Shown here: piece by piece, positions 23,701 to 33,490 of the stretch
Layout of the letters: the number at the start of each line of letters is the position of its first letter
Numbering within the stretch: position 1 is the first letter of the stretch
Assembly (NCBI GenBank): GCA_949128115.1
Contig: OX421962.1
Location: forward strand, 57,949,787-58,013,786
Source: Anaspis maculata
Taxonomy: Eukaryota > Arthropoda > Insecta > Coleoptera > Scraptiidae
Reading direction: 5' to 3'
Length of the DNA stretch: 64,000 nt
The notes under the pieces: generated by a model
The model's input: only the letters and a program-made list of their open reading frames with translations
What the model was told of the DNA's origin: nothing
Database searches by the model: none
Made by a program: the position numbers and the translations under genes

Positions 23701-23827
23701 AGAGGCGGCCTCATAAAAGTTTACACCCATGACAATCGTATGGCCATGATCATTTAAAATTACGTCAAAATTGAATTAGCATGGCCACTCGATCGTTGTC
23801 GGTGTAAACTTTTATGAGGCCGCAACT
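23701..23827. mobile_element. 127-bp hairpin MITE, copy 1
   Basis: Nearly perfect palindrome: GCGGCCTCATAAAAGTTTAC at the left end and GTAAACTTTTATGAGGCCGC at the right, around a centre holding AATTACGTCAAAATTGAATT. Copies of exactly the same length lie at 26175-26301 and 60961-61087. This copy differs at the left tip (AGAGGC instead of AGTTGC). It contains no coding capacity and must rely on an enzyme made elsewhere. Confidence 0.85.
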
Positions 23828-24091
23828 TCACATGTCTATTATTATGTATACGGGATGGCCCAACGGAAACACAACAGAGGGGTTTTTGGGCATTTCACCC
23901 CTTTAAAAAAAAAAAAGCTCGGACAGGTCGATTTTTAGGTATACCAAGAGGGACACATGGAACATACATTGCCGAATTTTTATCTTTAGCTCCTTCACCC
24001 CCACCCACCCCAATATCAAAAGTCTAAATGACACCACTTACTCTGCCATACACATCAAATTGAAGAGAATCAGATTACATTTCTGAGTTTT

Positions 24092-24360
24092 TTAGCGCAT
24101 TTTCCATCTTGATGAAAATCGCTATTGCAACCGCTTTGTCCGTCCGTCCGTCCGTCCGTCCGTCCGTCCGTCCGTCCGTCCGTTCCTCGAACTCCTCCCA
24201 AACTAGACGACCTAGCTTTCTAATTTTTTCGCTGTTACATAGCTGCCACTCCCAAAGGAGGGCTAGGCTATATTGGATGTCCATATTGCGCCGCCAACAT
24301 AAAGAAAACCGCCCCCGATAAACTTGAAATAACATAATATTGCACTTTCTACCAGACCTG
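24092..24360 (+). repeat. Second copy of the (GTCC)n module
   Basis: TTTTTTAGCGCATTTTCCAT, GCTATTGCAACCGCTTTGTC and a 12-unit GTCC tract (about 24138-24185) are followed by TTCCTCGAACTCCTCCCAAA and ATATTGCGCCGCCAACATAA. It closely matches 14615-14870, but with a longer GTCC tract. The module is evidently mobile or duplicated. Frames at 24075-24335 and 24109-24321 are products of the tract. Confidence 0.75.
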
Positions 24361-24439
24361 ATGCTCTGGTGTTCTCATTTTTTGAATAATACATAGTTGC
24401 CACTTATAAACGTAAGCCAAGAAACATTCTGTCTTCAAT

Positions 24440-25600
24440 ATGCGCCGCCGACATGAAAAAACTGCTAAAAACCGCCCCCAATCACTTTAAAATGGAAAAC
24501 ATAAACCTGAAGACATAGCGATCTGATTCTTTCGGTATATAAATAGCTGACTAAAAATGGGAAAGGATAGGCTACTTTTGGTTAGTCGCGGCCCCCAGAT
24601 TCCGCCCCCAAACGATAAAAAGTGCAACTTCCACAAATGTTACTGATTGAGATGTTCCCTTAAACATTAGGAACTGCCAATTCAAATTATGCAACATTTG
24701 CTCAGCCGAACGCTGCCGCTCCCACACGCCGCGCCCAAAGTGAAAGATAAATGGAAAACATGAACTCGAAGACATAGCGATCTAAGTTTTTCACTATATG
24801 GATAGCTGACTGAAAATGGTAAAGGATAGGCTACTTTTGATATGGCGCCGCCTCCAGCTTCCGCCCCCAAAAGAAAAAAAGTGCGACTTTCAACAATTTT
24901 CACTGATTTAGCTGATAATGTTACCTCGAACATTCAGAAACTCCTGACTCAAACTGTGCAAGAATTTCTTTGCCAAACTCTGCCGCTCCCACACGCCGCC
25001 CCCAAAGTGAGAGATAGATGTAAAACATGAACCTGAAGACATAGCGATCTAATTCTTCCACTATATTGATAGCTGACTGAAATTGGAAAAAGATAGGTCA
25101 CTTTTAATTAGCCGCCGCCTCCAGCTGCCGCCTCCTACATTCAGAAACTCTCAACTAAAACTGTGCAACATTTACTTTGCCGAATGCTGCCGCCCCCACA
25201 CGCTGCCCTCAAAGTGAGAGATGAATGAAAAACATATACCCGAAGACATAACGATCTAATTCTTTCGCTATATAGATAGCTAACTAGAAATGGGAGAGAG
25301 TAGGCTACTTTTGATATGGCGCCGCCTCCCACTTCCACCCCCAAAAGAAAAAAAGTGCAAATCTCAATAATTTCCACTGATTTACATTTTAATGTTACCT
25401 CAAACATTCAGAAACTTCAAACTCAAATTGTGGAAAATTTCTTTGCCAAACTCTGCCGCTCCAACACGCCGCCCCCAAAGTAAGAGATAAATGTATAACA
25501 TAGCCCTGAAGACCTAGCGATCTAATTGTTCCGCTATATATGTAGATAGCTGACTAAAAATGGGAAGAGATAGGCCACTTTTGATTAGTCGCCCATTCCC
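24440..25600. repeat. ~260-bp tandem repeat, about 4.5 units
   Basis: The landmark GAAGACATAGCGATCT (or a one-base variant) recurs at about 24512, 24771, 25038, 25245 and 25511, giving spacings of 259, 267, 207 and 266 bp. The short spacing reflects a ~60-bp deletion. Each unit also carries TAGCTGACTRAAAATGG, a CCGCCYCC-rich stretch and CACACGCCGC. Minus frames 24682-24933 and 25141-25407 are two units read in the same phase, not paralogous genes. Confidence 0.85.
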
Positions 25601-26174
25601 GCCCATGATTAGTACCCCATTCTGATAACAAAATATCACAATGAATTTCGAATGAAGAAAGTGGGCAAGGAATGGTGTTTCTCCTTCAACCAAATTTCTT
25701 TACGTTCATAATATGCCTCTTTGAGAAAATGCGCTACTGAGACTCACGCACGTGAAGGCATACTCACTTGTTTTAATCTCCAACCCCACCCCCTATTTTT
25801 CTGAAATTCTTCGAGTGTCCAATTTGATATTCTTGACTTCTTAATTTTCTCCATTGCAGTCAACGTCATCCTGCACAGCATCGAGGAAGACAATTTTCTG
25901 TGGAAAAAGTGCCACCCGAGGTGCCACCCAAATTCACCCCTTCACTTCGCTTCCCCTACCACAACTTCTAAATAAAAAATGACACTACCTACTTTGTGAT
26001 ACATCCAATTGAAGGTGATTGAATTTTTTTCCTGGCCAAAATTTTTTCAAAACTTTCAAAGACCTCCCTTTCTCTCCTAAAATACTGCGAATGTTCAATT
26101 AATTAGAAGATGGGTTGGGAATTGAAAAAAAATATTTCCGCGAAAAGAATTTGATTTCCTTTAATATGATGTAA

Positions 26175-26301
26175 AGTTGCGGCCTCATAAAAGTTTACAC
26201 TGACGGCGATCGAGTGGCCATGCTTATTCAATTTTGACGTAATTTTGAATGAGCATGGCCACACGATTGTCATCGATGTAAACTTTTATGAGGCCGCAAC
26301 T
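26175..26301. mobile_element. 127-bp hairpin MITE, copy 2
   Basis: AGTTGCGGCCTCATAAAAGT on the left mirrors ACTTTTATGAGGCCGCAACT on the right. It has the same length and centre as the copies at 23701 and 60961. It lies inside the 3.1-kb fold-back, so it inserted after or moved with that element. Confidence 0.9.
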
Positions 26302-26335
26302 GTACCACAAAGTAGGTATATCCCGTACAGTTTTA

Positions 26336-26503
26336 TTTTCAGTAGCATGACTTTTTGGAGCCCAATTAAAGTGACAAGCTGGAGCGCTAGGAAAATACGG
26401 CTGATGACTACTGATAGTTTTGCCCCAAAAATCTGCAGGTGCCATAAGCCGTAGACGTAGCCCCCCAGCTTGTCACTTTATTTTTGCTTCAAAAAGTCAT
26501 TTC
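26336..26503. repeat. Hairpin repeat with ATGACTTTTTG arms
   Basis: TTCAGTAGCATGACTTTTTG on the left pairs with CAAAAAGTCATTTCACTGAA on the right, and AAAGTGACAAGCTGG pairs with CCAGCTTGTCACTTT further in. About 170 bp, non-coding, probably a MITE nested in the 3.1-kb fold-back. Confidence 0.7.
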
Positions 26504-26973
26504 ACTGAATTTAAAACGTGAACAGCATATAGTGTCTTGTTGAATTTTGAAGTTGGAGTGGGAGAAAGCAAAGGGGTGAATTTGGGTAGCACTTTTTCCA
26601 CCGAAGATTTTCCTCTTCGATGCTATTTGAGATGACGGCTGACTAAACTGAAGAAAATTGAGGGGTCGAGAATATAAAATAAGACAGTCAAGTGAATTTA
26701 GGAAGAAGGAGGTTGGGGTTGAAAATTTAGGAAACATGTTTTCAGAAAGAGAACTGAATTCTCTTCAGTTTGATGTGTCACAAGGTGAGTAGAGTCATTT
26801 GAAATTTCGAAGTTGGGGTGGGGGTGGGGGTGAGAGGGCTTGAGATAGAAATTCGCCAATGTATGTTTCAGATGTCCCCATCGATATAAATTCGACCTCT
26901 CCGAGCTTTTCTCAGAAAATTAAGGTGAAATGCCCAAAAACCTTCTGTTGTGTTTTCATTGGGCCACCCTGTA

Positions 26974-27850
26974 TCTCGTGACCCATGACTAGCTTTTTGA
27001 GGTTCTTTTACGTAGGATGTTTCTTGAAATTTGTGTACAGTTTATTCCCGCACGAAGATGAGTTCTCCAGTTTTGCATCTGTGCGAACAAAAATAAGTTG
27101 GATCTTTCCATTTTTCCAGGACCCACGAGCTCTTGAAGGAATACTAAGGAAGATTTTCTCTTGTTTCCGCCCTATTCTAGGCAACTGACGATACAATGAT
27201 GCATAAACCAGTACTCAATTTATTCAACTCAAAATCCGGTCGTAAGAACTGGCCTATTCAGTGTGTTACCCCAGCCTTAAAGTAGCAAAATTTTGTCATG
27301 TAGTCGTCCATAATAATGACTGAGTAGGAAAAACCCACAACGATTTTGATATGTAAATTTTTTACATATGGCAATAAAATGATGGCCAAGGTGGTGATAT
27401 AATAAAGTGAGCTTGCTTAGAGATTTACAAGGTTACCATAATGTAAAAAGCTTAAATATGATTGATTAAAGTTCTTCCGGGTACCGAACATGACTTTAAT
27501 CGCTGTACACAAGTATAAGAGAAATCACTTTTCGTCTAGACTGTGAGATTGAAATAAAGGTGAATCCTCACGCACTGACGGAATGCGAATCGTTTTTTTT
27601 TATTTATTGGAAGTCAGCTCCAATTTTCACAATCACATTCAAATTCGACCATTCGAAAAATATTACTTATTCTCAAGTATTAAACTTGAAAGTTGTAATT
27701 TAATTTTGAATGTATGACAAAGTCAACTATTGTGAAAAACACCTAGAAAAACAATTACTTTTGAAGAAACCCTTTTCCCAGTGTGTTCTTAGGACTTCGT
27801 CGTGCCAAAGAAAAAGTCTTTTACATAAGTCTCTAGAATCTCTTACCCCC
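26974..27850. other. Unannotated sequence
   Basis: No gene or repeat is recognised in this 0.9-kb AT-rich stretch. The frame 26985-27188 and its antisense partner have no recognisable domain. Confidence 0.45.
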
Positions 27851-28077
27851 GGTTGCACCAAAGAATTTAATCATGAAATAGCTAATTGAGGATTTTCTCT
27901 GGTGAATTCTAGGTCGATGCCAATTGACTGACCACAGGAAATGCATAGAAGCTGTTGTGAACAAAACATGTTCCAATTTTTTTTTGTAAAACTGGGGTTT
28001 TCATTGGGCGGTAAGCTGAAATTCACTAAAAAAAAAGCTCAATTAACTATTTCATGATTAATTTTTTTGGTGCAACC
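27851..28077. mobile_element. Hairpin MITE with GGTTGCACCAAA ends
   Basis: GGTTGCACCAAAGAATTTAA at the left end mirrors ATTAATTTTTTTGGTGCAAC at the right end. The arms continue through ATCATGAAATAG and AGTGAATT. About 227 bp and non-coding. Confidence 0.8.
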
Positions 28078-28928
28078 CAAAAAAATAGGGGGAGGAAGGG
28101 TTAAAAATTAAAAATACATATTGTTGTTCCACAACATTTGAGAGCAAACGTGGTGGTTCTGGATTGTTCGAGCAAGTTGGAGATCCCACTGTGCGAGTAA
28201 GGCACATCTGGACAATTGGCGGAGGTGCGACCTTTCCAAAGCTTGCTGGAATATACGCGAATTTGATGGACGTTTCAAGAACCACGGCGAATCTAGCAAG
28301 TTAATGCCGATCGATACAAGAGTTGAATTCACAGCGACGACAGCGAGTATACATTGACGAAGCTAAGCAAAGCATTATCCAAGTGCGGTATTTATTCGAT
28401 GTGTATTAAGTAGTAGGCAGTAATAAACAATGTGGGTTTGAACGTTCGCTTCTAAATTATAAAAGTACCCAACGCAAATTAATGACATCATCATCAAAAA
28501 GTTATTTCGACATATTTATATTTTACATCAGATTTTACTAAGGGCTTTCCAAAGCCGACGCATGAGAAAAACACCATCATCTGGCAGATTCCCAAACTGT
28601 AACCTTTGTACATCAACCATACGAAATGAGTCGGCTCCGTCCCTGATCAACTTCAACTCATCAGACCTCAGTCAAATTCAAATTCAAATTCAAAACTTTA
28701 TTCATTTGATTAGAATAACAAGATGTTATTGTAAATGTGGTCAAAGTCACTGGCAACATTGGTATGATACGTGTCTATCTCGACTTTCACACATTCAACC
28801 CTCGAGTTGAAAATTACCATGACCTCAACATGACGAGCAGCATCATCTGCCACAATCCAGTGGCCACCCATCCAGAAGAGGTCGTACCTTCAAAGCTGGC
28901 CTTCCAAAATGTTGTTTTTCTCAAGTAA
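28078..28928. other. Unannotated sequence
   Basis: No gene recognised. The frames at 28058-28332 on the minus strand and 28562-28928 on the plus strand have no recognisable domain. There is a short ATTCAA tandem run near 28676-28692. Confidence 0.45.
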
Positions 28929-29765
28929 TTGAACTGGCCAGTTCACTTTTGAAAATATCTGAATTCCTTTTTGCATATGGAGCATTGGTAGCTCCGAAAC
29001 CGCAGAAGAAAAATTCTATCTCCATATCTTCCTCACTCATGGTATGTCACGGTCTCTTCTCCACTGTGAATCGCCAACCTTGAGGTTGTACTCCAAAGTA
29101 TTGCTTTTTTCTTAGATCCATTGCTTTGGTATCAATTTTACGAAAGAAAAACTAAAGTAAATAGGAATTGGAAATTAGATTATTCAGTTGGAAGCTATTG
29201 TTTTTTTTTATTGCTTATTTTCTCCAACTTCTGCATTTTTGCAAAAATATAGCTAATGAACTGGCCAATTCAGTTTTAGACAAACAATTTTTCCTTTTCT
29301 TGAATTTTTGTGCTCGAAGGTAGCGCCGAAACTGTAGAGGAAAAATTGTATCTTTATCTCTTCATCACTTACAGAGTTTACATTACTGAAATGATGGACA
29401 TTTTTCACATTTAACCCATACAGAAAAGACTTTTGGTAGCTTTCAGCGCTGGAGGATATCTTGATCGTCATTCTAACAAAACAGCATACATTTTCTAGTA
29501 GATTATCAGTGGTTTTCAAATGGCCAAAAAAACGGCGTTTTGATAAAGGCAAACAATCAAGGTGATTGAGAAGTCGCTGTTATCGCTGTCACTGTCTTTT
29601 TCAACGACTGACCATTTCGAAACCACTGATGATCTGCTTGGAAATGTATGTTGTTTTGTTAGAACAAAGATCAAGATCTCCTCTACCGTTGAAAGTCACC
29701 ACAAGTACTTTCAGTACAGGTTTTATGTGGAAAAATTCCATTTATTCATTCCTACATCCCTGGGT
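28929..29765. repeat. Direct duplication followed by an inverted repeat
   Basis: A block starting GAACTGGCCAGTTCACTTTT at 28929 recurs, diverged, at 29257 (GAACTGGCCAATTCAGTTTT), about 328 bp later. The next segment is inverted: ATCAGTGGTTTTCAAATGG (about 29507) pairs with CGAAACCACTGATGATCTG (about 29617), and the match runs outward ~150 bp each way. The two frames at 29253-29552 (minus) and 29562-29861 (plus) therefore encode similar peptides without being genes. Confidence 0.65.
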
Positions 29766-29947
29766 TCCAACCGCCTAGGTGATCAGCAACCGATCACGTC
29801 ACTTTCTGGCCCTAGACACCCCTGCGAAATGCCTCGTATAAAGTCACAGGTGGAGGTGTAGAACGCAAGCTGAGAAACACTCGCATGGATCTTGTTAACT
29901 TTGTAAGGGATTGGAGAAGTTGAACTCCATTCAGTCTTGTGACGAAC

Positions 29948-30256
29948 GGAATGGGGCCTTGCAATTGAAAAACTCAACGTGAGGTCGCCACCAGGGTCGC
30001 CACTACTGTAGGGGGCGCCTACTTCGATGAAGCGGCCGTAACGACGGAAAAAACAGGGGAGTTTGAGTAGTTTGATCAGTAACTGACAGTGACTGGAGAC
30101 GTCAAGCAAGAAACAGAGGTTATTCAAATTTCAAATCAAGACATAAAATGACGGACGTCGGTCGCTGAAGCGTCAACGCCGTCAAAATTCTCGAATTTGC
30201 CCCCAACGGTTGTGGCGCCCTCGGTGTGTGGAAGTGGCAGTGCAAGGCCCCATTCC
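29948..30256. mobile_element. Short TIR element, 16-bp perfect ends
   Basis: GGAATGGGGCCTTGCA at the left end is perfectly inverted at the right end (TGCAAGGCCCCATTCC). The flanks ACGAAC and ACGAAA are near-identical and could be a 5-6 bp target duplication. The interior is more GC-rich than its surroundings and not palindromic, so it is a small non-autonomous element of undetermined family. Confidence 0.6.
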
Positions 30257-30499
30257 ACGAAAGTCCCCAAAGTTACATAGACTTGGAGTTGGTGTTCAAA
30301 ATTTGATTCAGAAAAAAATCTGTTCCTTGATCATTCTTGCACCTGGTAGCATCATACGACTATAGGGGGCGAACAAGGGGGCTAAAACTCGAAGCATGAG
30401 GAGTTGACGATTGCCAAAGGCTTCAACAAGTCGACCTATATAAAAAAAATCGATATTTTTCTGGCACTCTTGAAGCATTCCACCAATCTTTTGTGTTTT
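30257..30499. other. Unannotated sequence between two elements
   Basis: About 240 bases with nothing recognised, listed for completeness because it joins two mobile elements. Confidence 0.35.
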
Positions 30500-30715
30500 T
30501 TTTGGTTTTTTTACTGTACTTTTTTTTTTATAATGTTTCCCTCCTTATCGGCATGCACTAGCCATGGGAGTTTTTGCCCTTTATTATCACTCTTCTTACA
30601 TGCTCAAAAAAATTGCAAATTGGACAACAAAAACAGCCAGACACTCCCGGGAATCGAACTCAGAGCCTCCATGGCCGCAGGCAGCCACTCAACCACCTGC
30701 GCCATATCACTTTAT
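30500..30715 (-). mobile_element. tRNA-derived SINE (third type) with A-rich tail
   Basis: On the minus strand, TGGCGCAGGTGGTTGAGTGG (A-box region) and GAGTTCGATTCCCGGGAG (B-box region) sit at tRNA spacing. The body continues to an A-rich 3' tail, visible as T runs at about 30503-30533 on the plus strand. It differs from the SINEs at 5.5 and 8.9 kb, so it is a separate family. Confidence 0.75.
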
Positions 30716-31928
30716 CACACTGATTTTAATTGCGAAAAATGAGCTACAGAGCTCACCAGCTCACCTCGTGAGAACTTTGCTACTCGTTTCATCATGATTC
30801 TAATGACAGCGGCGGAACAACAGTTTTTTGTCGGCATGCATGTTCATTGTCATGATCTCCTTTATCTTTATGGATTTTAGTCGTACGCTTTTGTTTTGTG
30901 TTATATTTCTCTTATACCTATGATAGAATTACTCATCCACCAAGTGAGTAGGTAAAACTGTGATCTGTGTACTTACTTATTTTATTGGGTTTTGCGTTTT
31001 GACTTCTCTTCCATAAAAACTCTTGACTGCATTTGATTTGAACGTTCGAAGCTCTGAACTTGTTCAAAAAAGACTATGAACTGACAGTAACAACTGAATT
31101 AAGCATATACTTCCACGAGACGAGACTACAGAGAAATAAAAAAAGATTCTTGCATTTTGGCTTAAGCTACCTCAGCTGTCACCTGGTCACCGTCCATAGT
31201 ATGAACAAACATTCCAATAGCTATATCTTACTCACAAAAATACCCAACTTGTCTTCGAAATTGAGCTTCTCAAACTTACTGGGTGGTTTTCTCGATAAAG
31301 TTTGATGAACAAGTTAGTAAACTCGCAGACCAGACCGAACAAACATACACATGCGGAGTGTCCAAACAAGAGATATATACTCACTATTTTCTTGTGGTCC
31401 GCTTTTTCCTAGTATTTCACACAAAAATAATTAGGTGCCTAGATATTATCTTTGGCAAGCAGGAAGTCGCAAAATGGGCATAAATGAATAATGTACAAAA
31501 CGCCGTGTTTGAGATGTGCCACCGCTCCAAGCACCAGTAGAGCTTTCAATGTTTCTACTTTTCATCAGGTGTTAAATAATGCAGGTGAAGGAATAAACCA
31601 AAGTCAAGACCAAAATGAAACGTGATAAATTTTCCATCCCCTTCAGAAGTATTTTTTTTTCTTCTGCAACAAGCTTTTATCACTAGCTGTCGAGTCGATG
31701 CAATAGTTGCATTTTCTCGTTCATTTTGCATGATGCCAAAACAGCGTTGTAACTGAGTTGTCTTACCTTTTATTATCACTTATCAGATGTATTTGACAAA
31801 ATTAATTTCTCACATTTTGATCATTACTGACCCAGACCTAGTTGTTAGGTGTTCACTTACTATAGTTTTCCACATTAGGTATCCATCATGCTTTTATTTG
31901 TAAAGCATCAAAGACCATTGCTCCGTTT
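30716..31928. other. Unannotated sequence
   Basis: No gene or clear repeat structure recognised. Because it lies downstream of the spondin exon on the minus strand, it may be intronic to that gene, but I found no second exon. Confidence 0.4.
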
Positions 31929-32089
31929 TCACTTTCCGGTACTGGTGCTCTTTAAAAAAAATAGCTCTCCGTTCTCTAGGCACAATAAAATAAGCAACAG
32001 TTGATATAACAAAACCCTCTGAGGTGAAAGAGACGGCAAAACGCCCACACAATCACATAGGTAGGTCGGTATCAAACACGGAAACTCAC

Positions 32090-32306
32090 CGAAAACTTTG
32101 GACCATTGTGCCGGGGGCCTCCAGTCCGGATAGTGCTTGGGGAACTTGTCCCTTGACCAAAAGGTGTGCAGGACCACTTTGTAGACGGTGAGCTTATCGG
32201 GCTGGCAGGGCTCGTTTCCGCCTCCTGGGGGATCGCGGGGAGCCGCCCCCACGACGACGACGGCCGCCGCGCACAGCGCCAGACACACACACGTCGCGAA
32301 AGCCAT
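32090..32306 (-). CDS. Spondin-domain secreted protein, first coding exon
   Basis: ATG at 32306-32304 opens 72 codons plus one base. Residues 1-21 form a signal peptide (MAFATCVCLALCAAAVVVVG), followed by a short Pro/Gly linker and then the start of a Spondin_N domain from Cys34, with KLTVYKVVLHTFWSRDKFP and HYPDWRPPAQWSKVF, the family's WSR..FP..YP..RPPAQWS signature. The exon ends at a consensus donor (G|GTGAG, cut after 32090) in phase 1. The frame continues open to 31929 but loses similarity there, which supports the splice. Spondin family members are extracellular matrix proteins. The absence of a reeler domain between signal and Spondin_N argues for an M-spondin or mindin-like protein rather than F-spondin. 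Downstream exons were not found. High GC at third codon positions contrasts with its surroundings. Confidence 0.85.
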
Positions 32307-32640
32307 GCTGCTGCGGACCGAATGAGGGAATCAAACCTGCGAGTGTCGAGTGTCGACCTTCCGTGAGCGCGACCGACGTGCAATTGAGGAAGAAGCGCGG
32401 CGCAGTCTGCCCAAGTCTGCCTGCTGCAGCTCGCTCGTCGGGCGGCGGACCAGGAGCAGGAGGCTGTCCCCGCCGGCCGGTGCGTCGTCGTGCGTGGCGG
32501 CGATGGATGGACGGCATGGGATGAATAGATGGATGCATATTGCATACCATGCAGCTGTTGATGGTTCCGTTGCTGGGTTGCTGCTCGTGTTCACCATCAC
32601 CAACCAACAGGCAACGGAACCCATCGTATGAGGGCCGCGG
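32307..32640 (-). promoter_or_regulatory. GC/CpG-rich 5' region of the spondin gene
   Basis: The ~330 bases upstream of the spondin start codon are strongly GC- and CpG-rich in an otherwise AT-rich window (e.g. GCGGCGGACCAGGAGCAGG, CGCCGGCCGGTGCGTCGTCG). This fits a promoter plus 5' untranslated region. No TATA box or initiator can be fixed. Overlapping open frames on both strands here (32194-32607, 32331-32624, 32350-32631) are a result of the composition. Confidence 0.5.
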
Positions 32641-32853
32641 TGTGTTTTATGTTGTGCGGGTTATGAATGAACCAGCGTTCTGAATGGTGGTGGAAGTACC
32701 GAGTACAGAAGCGTTTGAAAACGCCAAAGACATTGAGGCCTGGCCTCGAGGTGTTTTGTGTGCATTTTCTTGGATTTTTTGCCCGAGCATTCATCATGAA
32801 AGTGAAATTTCTTTTTGAATATATTTAATTGCACATTATTCGCTTGTAAATAG

Positions 32854-33364
32854 TGTTACGTATTTCGCGTACGGGTTCGTTTATAATTGAGTCGATCGTT
32901 TTAAAAACACACACTGTTTATTACTGCGTCCTACAATAAATACACGCAATCAATTATTCACTTCGAAATATCGCTGAGACTACTTCGCTTCTATCGCACT
33001 AGATCATTTCCAATCAATACGGAATCTGTGAGCGCGATTCATTGTGCTTATATAGCTCCGTCTAATTATTTCGAATGTTCCATGGGTCCTCCAGAAAATT
33101 CCACAGTGACCCGGCATACGATTTCTAAGCGACTCCTGAAAAATCATACACCTTTCGCGTGCTTCCTTTGTGTTCTGGGATGTCGGCACCTCCGCCAAAA
33201 TGGACAGATGTGCCTTAACCCACCGTTAAAGGCTCCATTCAGTTCCAAGGGCAAAAGCCTACACGCGTGTTCTGGAATGCACCAGAGCTCCGCACGTATA
33301 TACTGCGATCCAATAGGAAGAGTCTAGAAAGATCGCGTATTCTCCAGAATCTCCGCTCGTAGCA
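32854..33364 (-). repeat. 3' LTR of the Ty3-type element
   Basis: It begins TGTTACGTATTTCGCGTACG and ends GCTCGTAGCA on the plus strand. It matches the sequence that starts at 40764 (TGTTACGTACTTCCTGTGCG) through TTATAATTGAG, GATCGTTTTAAAA and CACTGTTTATTACTGCGT. About 511 bp. The element runs on the minus strand, so this LTR points towards the spondin exon, whose start codon lies ~550 bp away on the same strand. Confidence 0.85.
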
Positions 33365-33490
33365 CTGTCCCCCTCTTAAGCTTGTTCGTCCCGAATAGGT
33401 TCATCATCACTCCCCGAGTGACGTGCAAGGCGATCAAGGTGGACAACTTTCATTTTGGCTCTCGGGGCTCGCTGCTACACTTCTCAAGTT
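33365..33490 (-). pseudogene. Integrase C-terminal remnant and polypurine tract
   Basis: The minus-strand translation contains EPREPKMKVVHLDRLARH followed by a acidic DDEPIRDEQA tail, the usual end of a Ty3-type integrase. Its stop is followed at once by a purine run (complement of CCCCCTCTT at 33368-33377) beside the LTR, which fits a polypurine tract. The preceding chromodomain-like part is missing. Confidence 0.65.

Larger units (their letters stand above)
23849..26973. mobile_element. 3.1-kb fold-back with internal satellite and nested hairpins
   Basis: The left end TACGGGATGGCCCAACGGAA matches the complement of the right end, TTCATTGGGCCACCCTGTA. The similarity extends inward past GGGCATTTCACC and the CACCCCAAT/GGGGTGGGGG block on each side. 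A second inverted pair lies further in (25860-25965 against about 26565-26640, e.g. AAATTCACCCCTT). Between the arms are the GTCC module, a ~260-bp tandem array, a 127-bp hairpin and another hairpin, so this is a multi-layer insertion. No transposase frame is seen. Confidence 0.7.

Noticed and set aside
24682..25407. Two similar minus-strand frames suggesting a small gene family
   Set aside because: They are successive units of the ~260-bp tandem repeat read in the same phase.
29253..29861. Two apparently paralogous proteins on opposite strands (CCFVR and KISS motifs in both)
   Set aside because: The similarity is fully explained by the DNA inverted repeat at 29385-29765.
30632..30710. Functional tRNA gene
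   Set aside because: Boxes A and B are good, but the acceptor stem does not pair and the sequence continues into a SINE body with an A-rich tail.
32194..32631. Long Arg/Pro/Ala-rich frames on both strands upstream of the spondin exon
   Set aside because: The GC-rich composition removes stop codons. No domain is seen, and they overlap the presumed 5' untranslated region.
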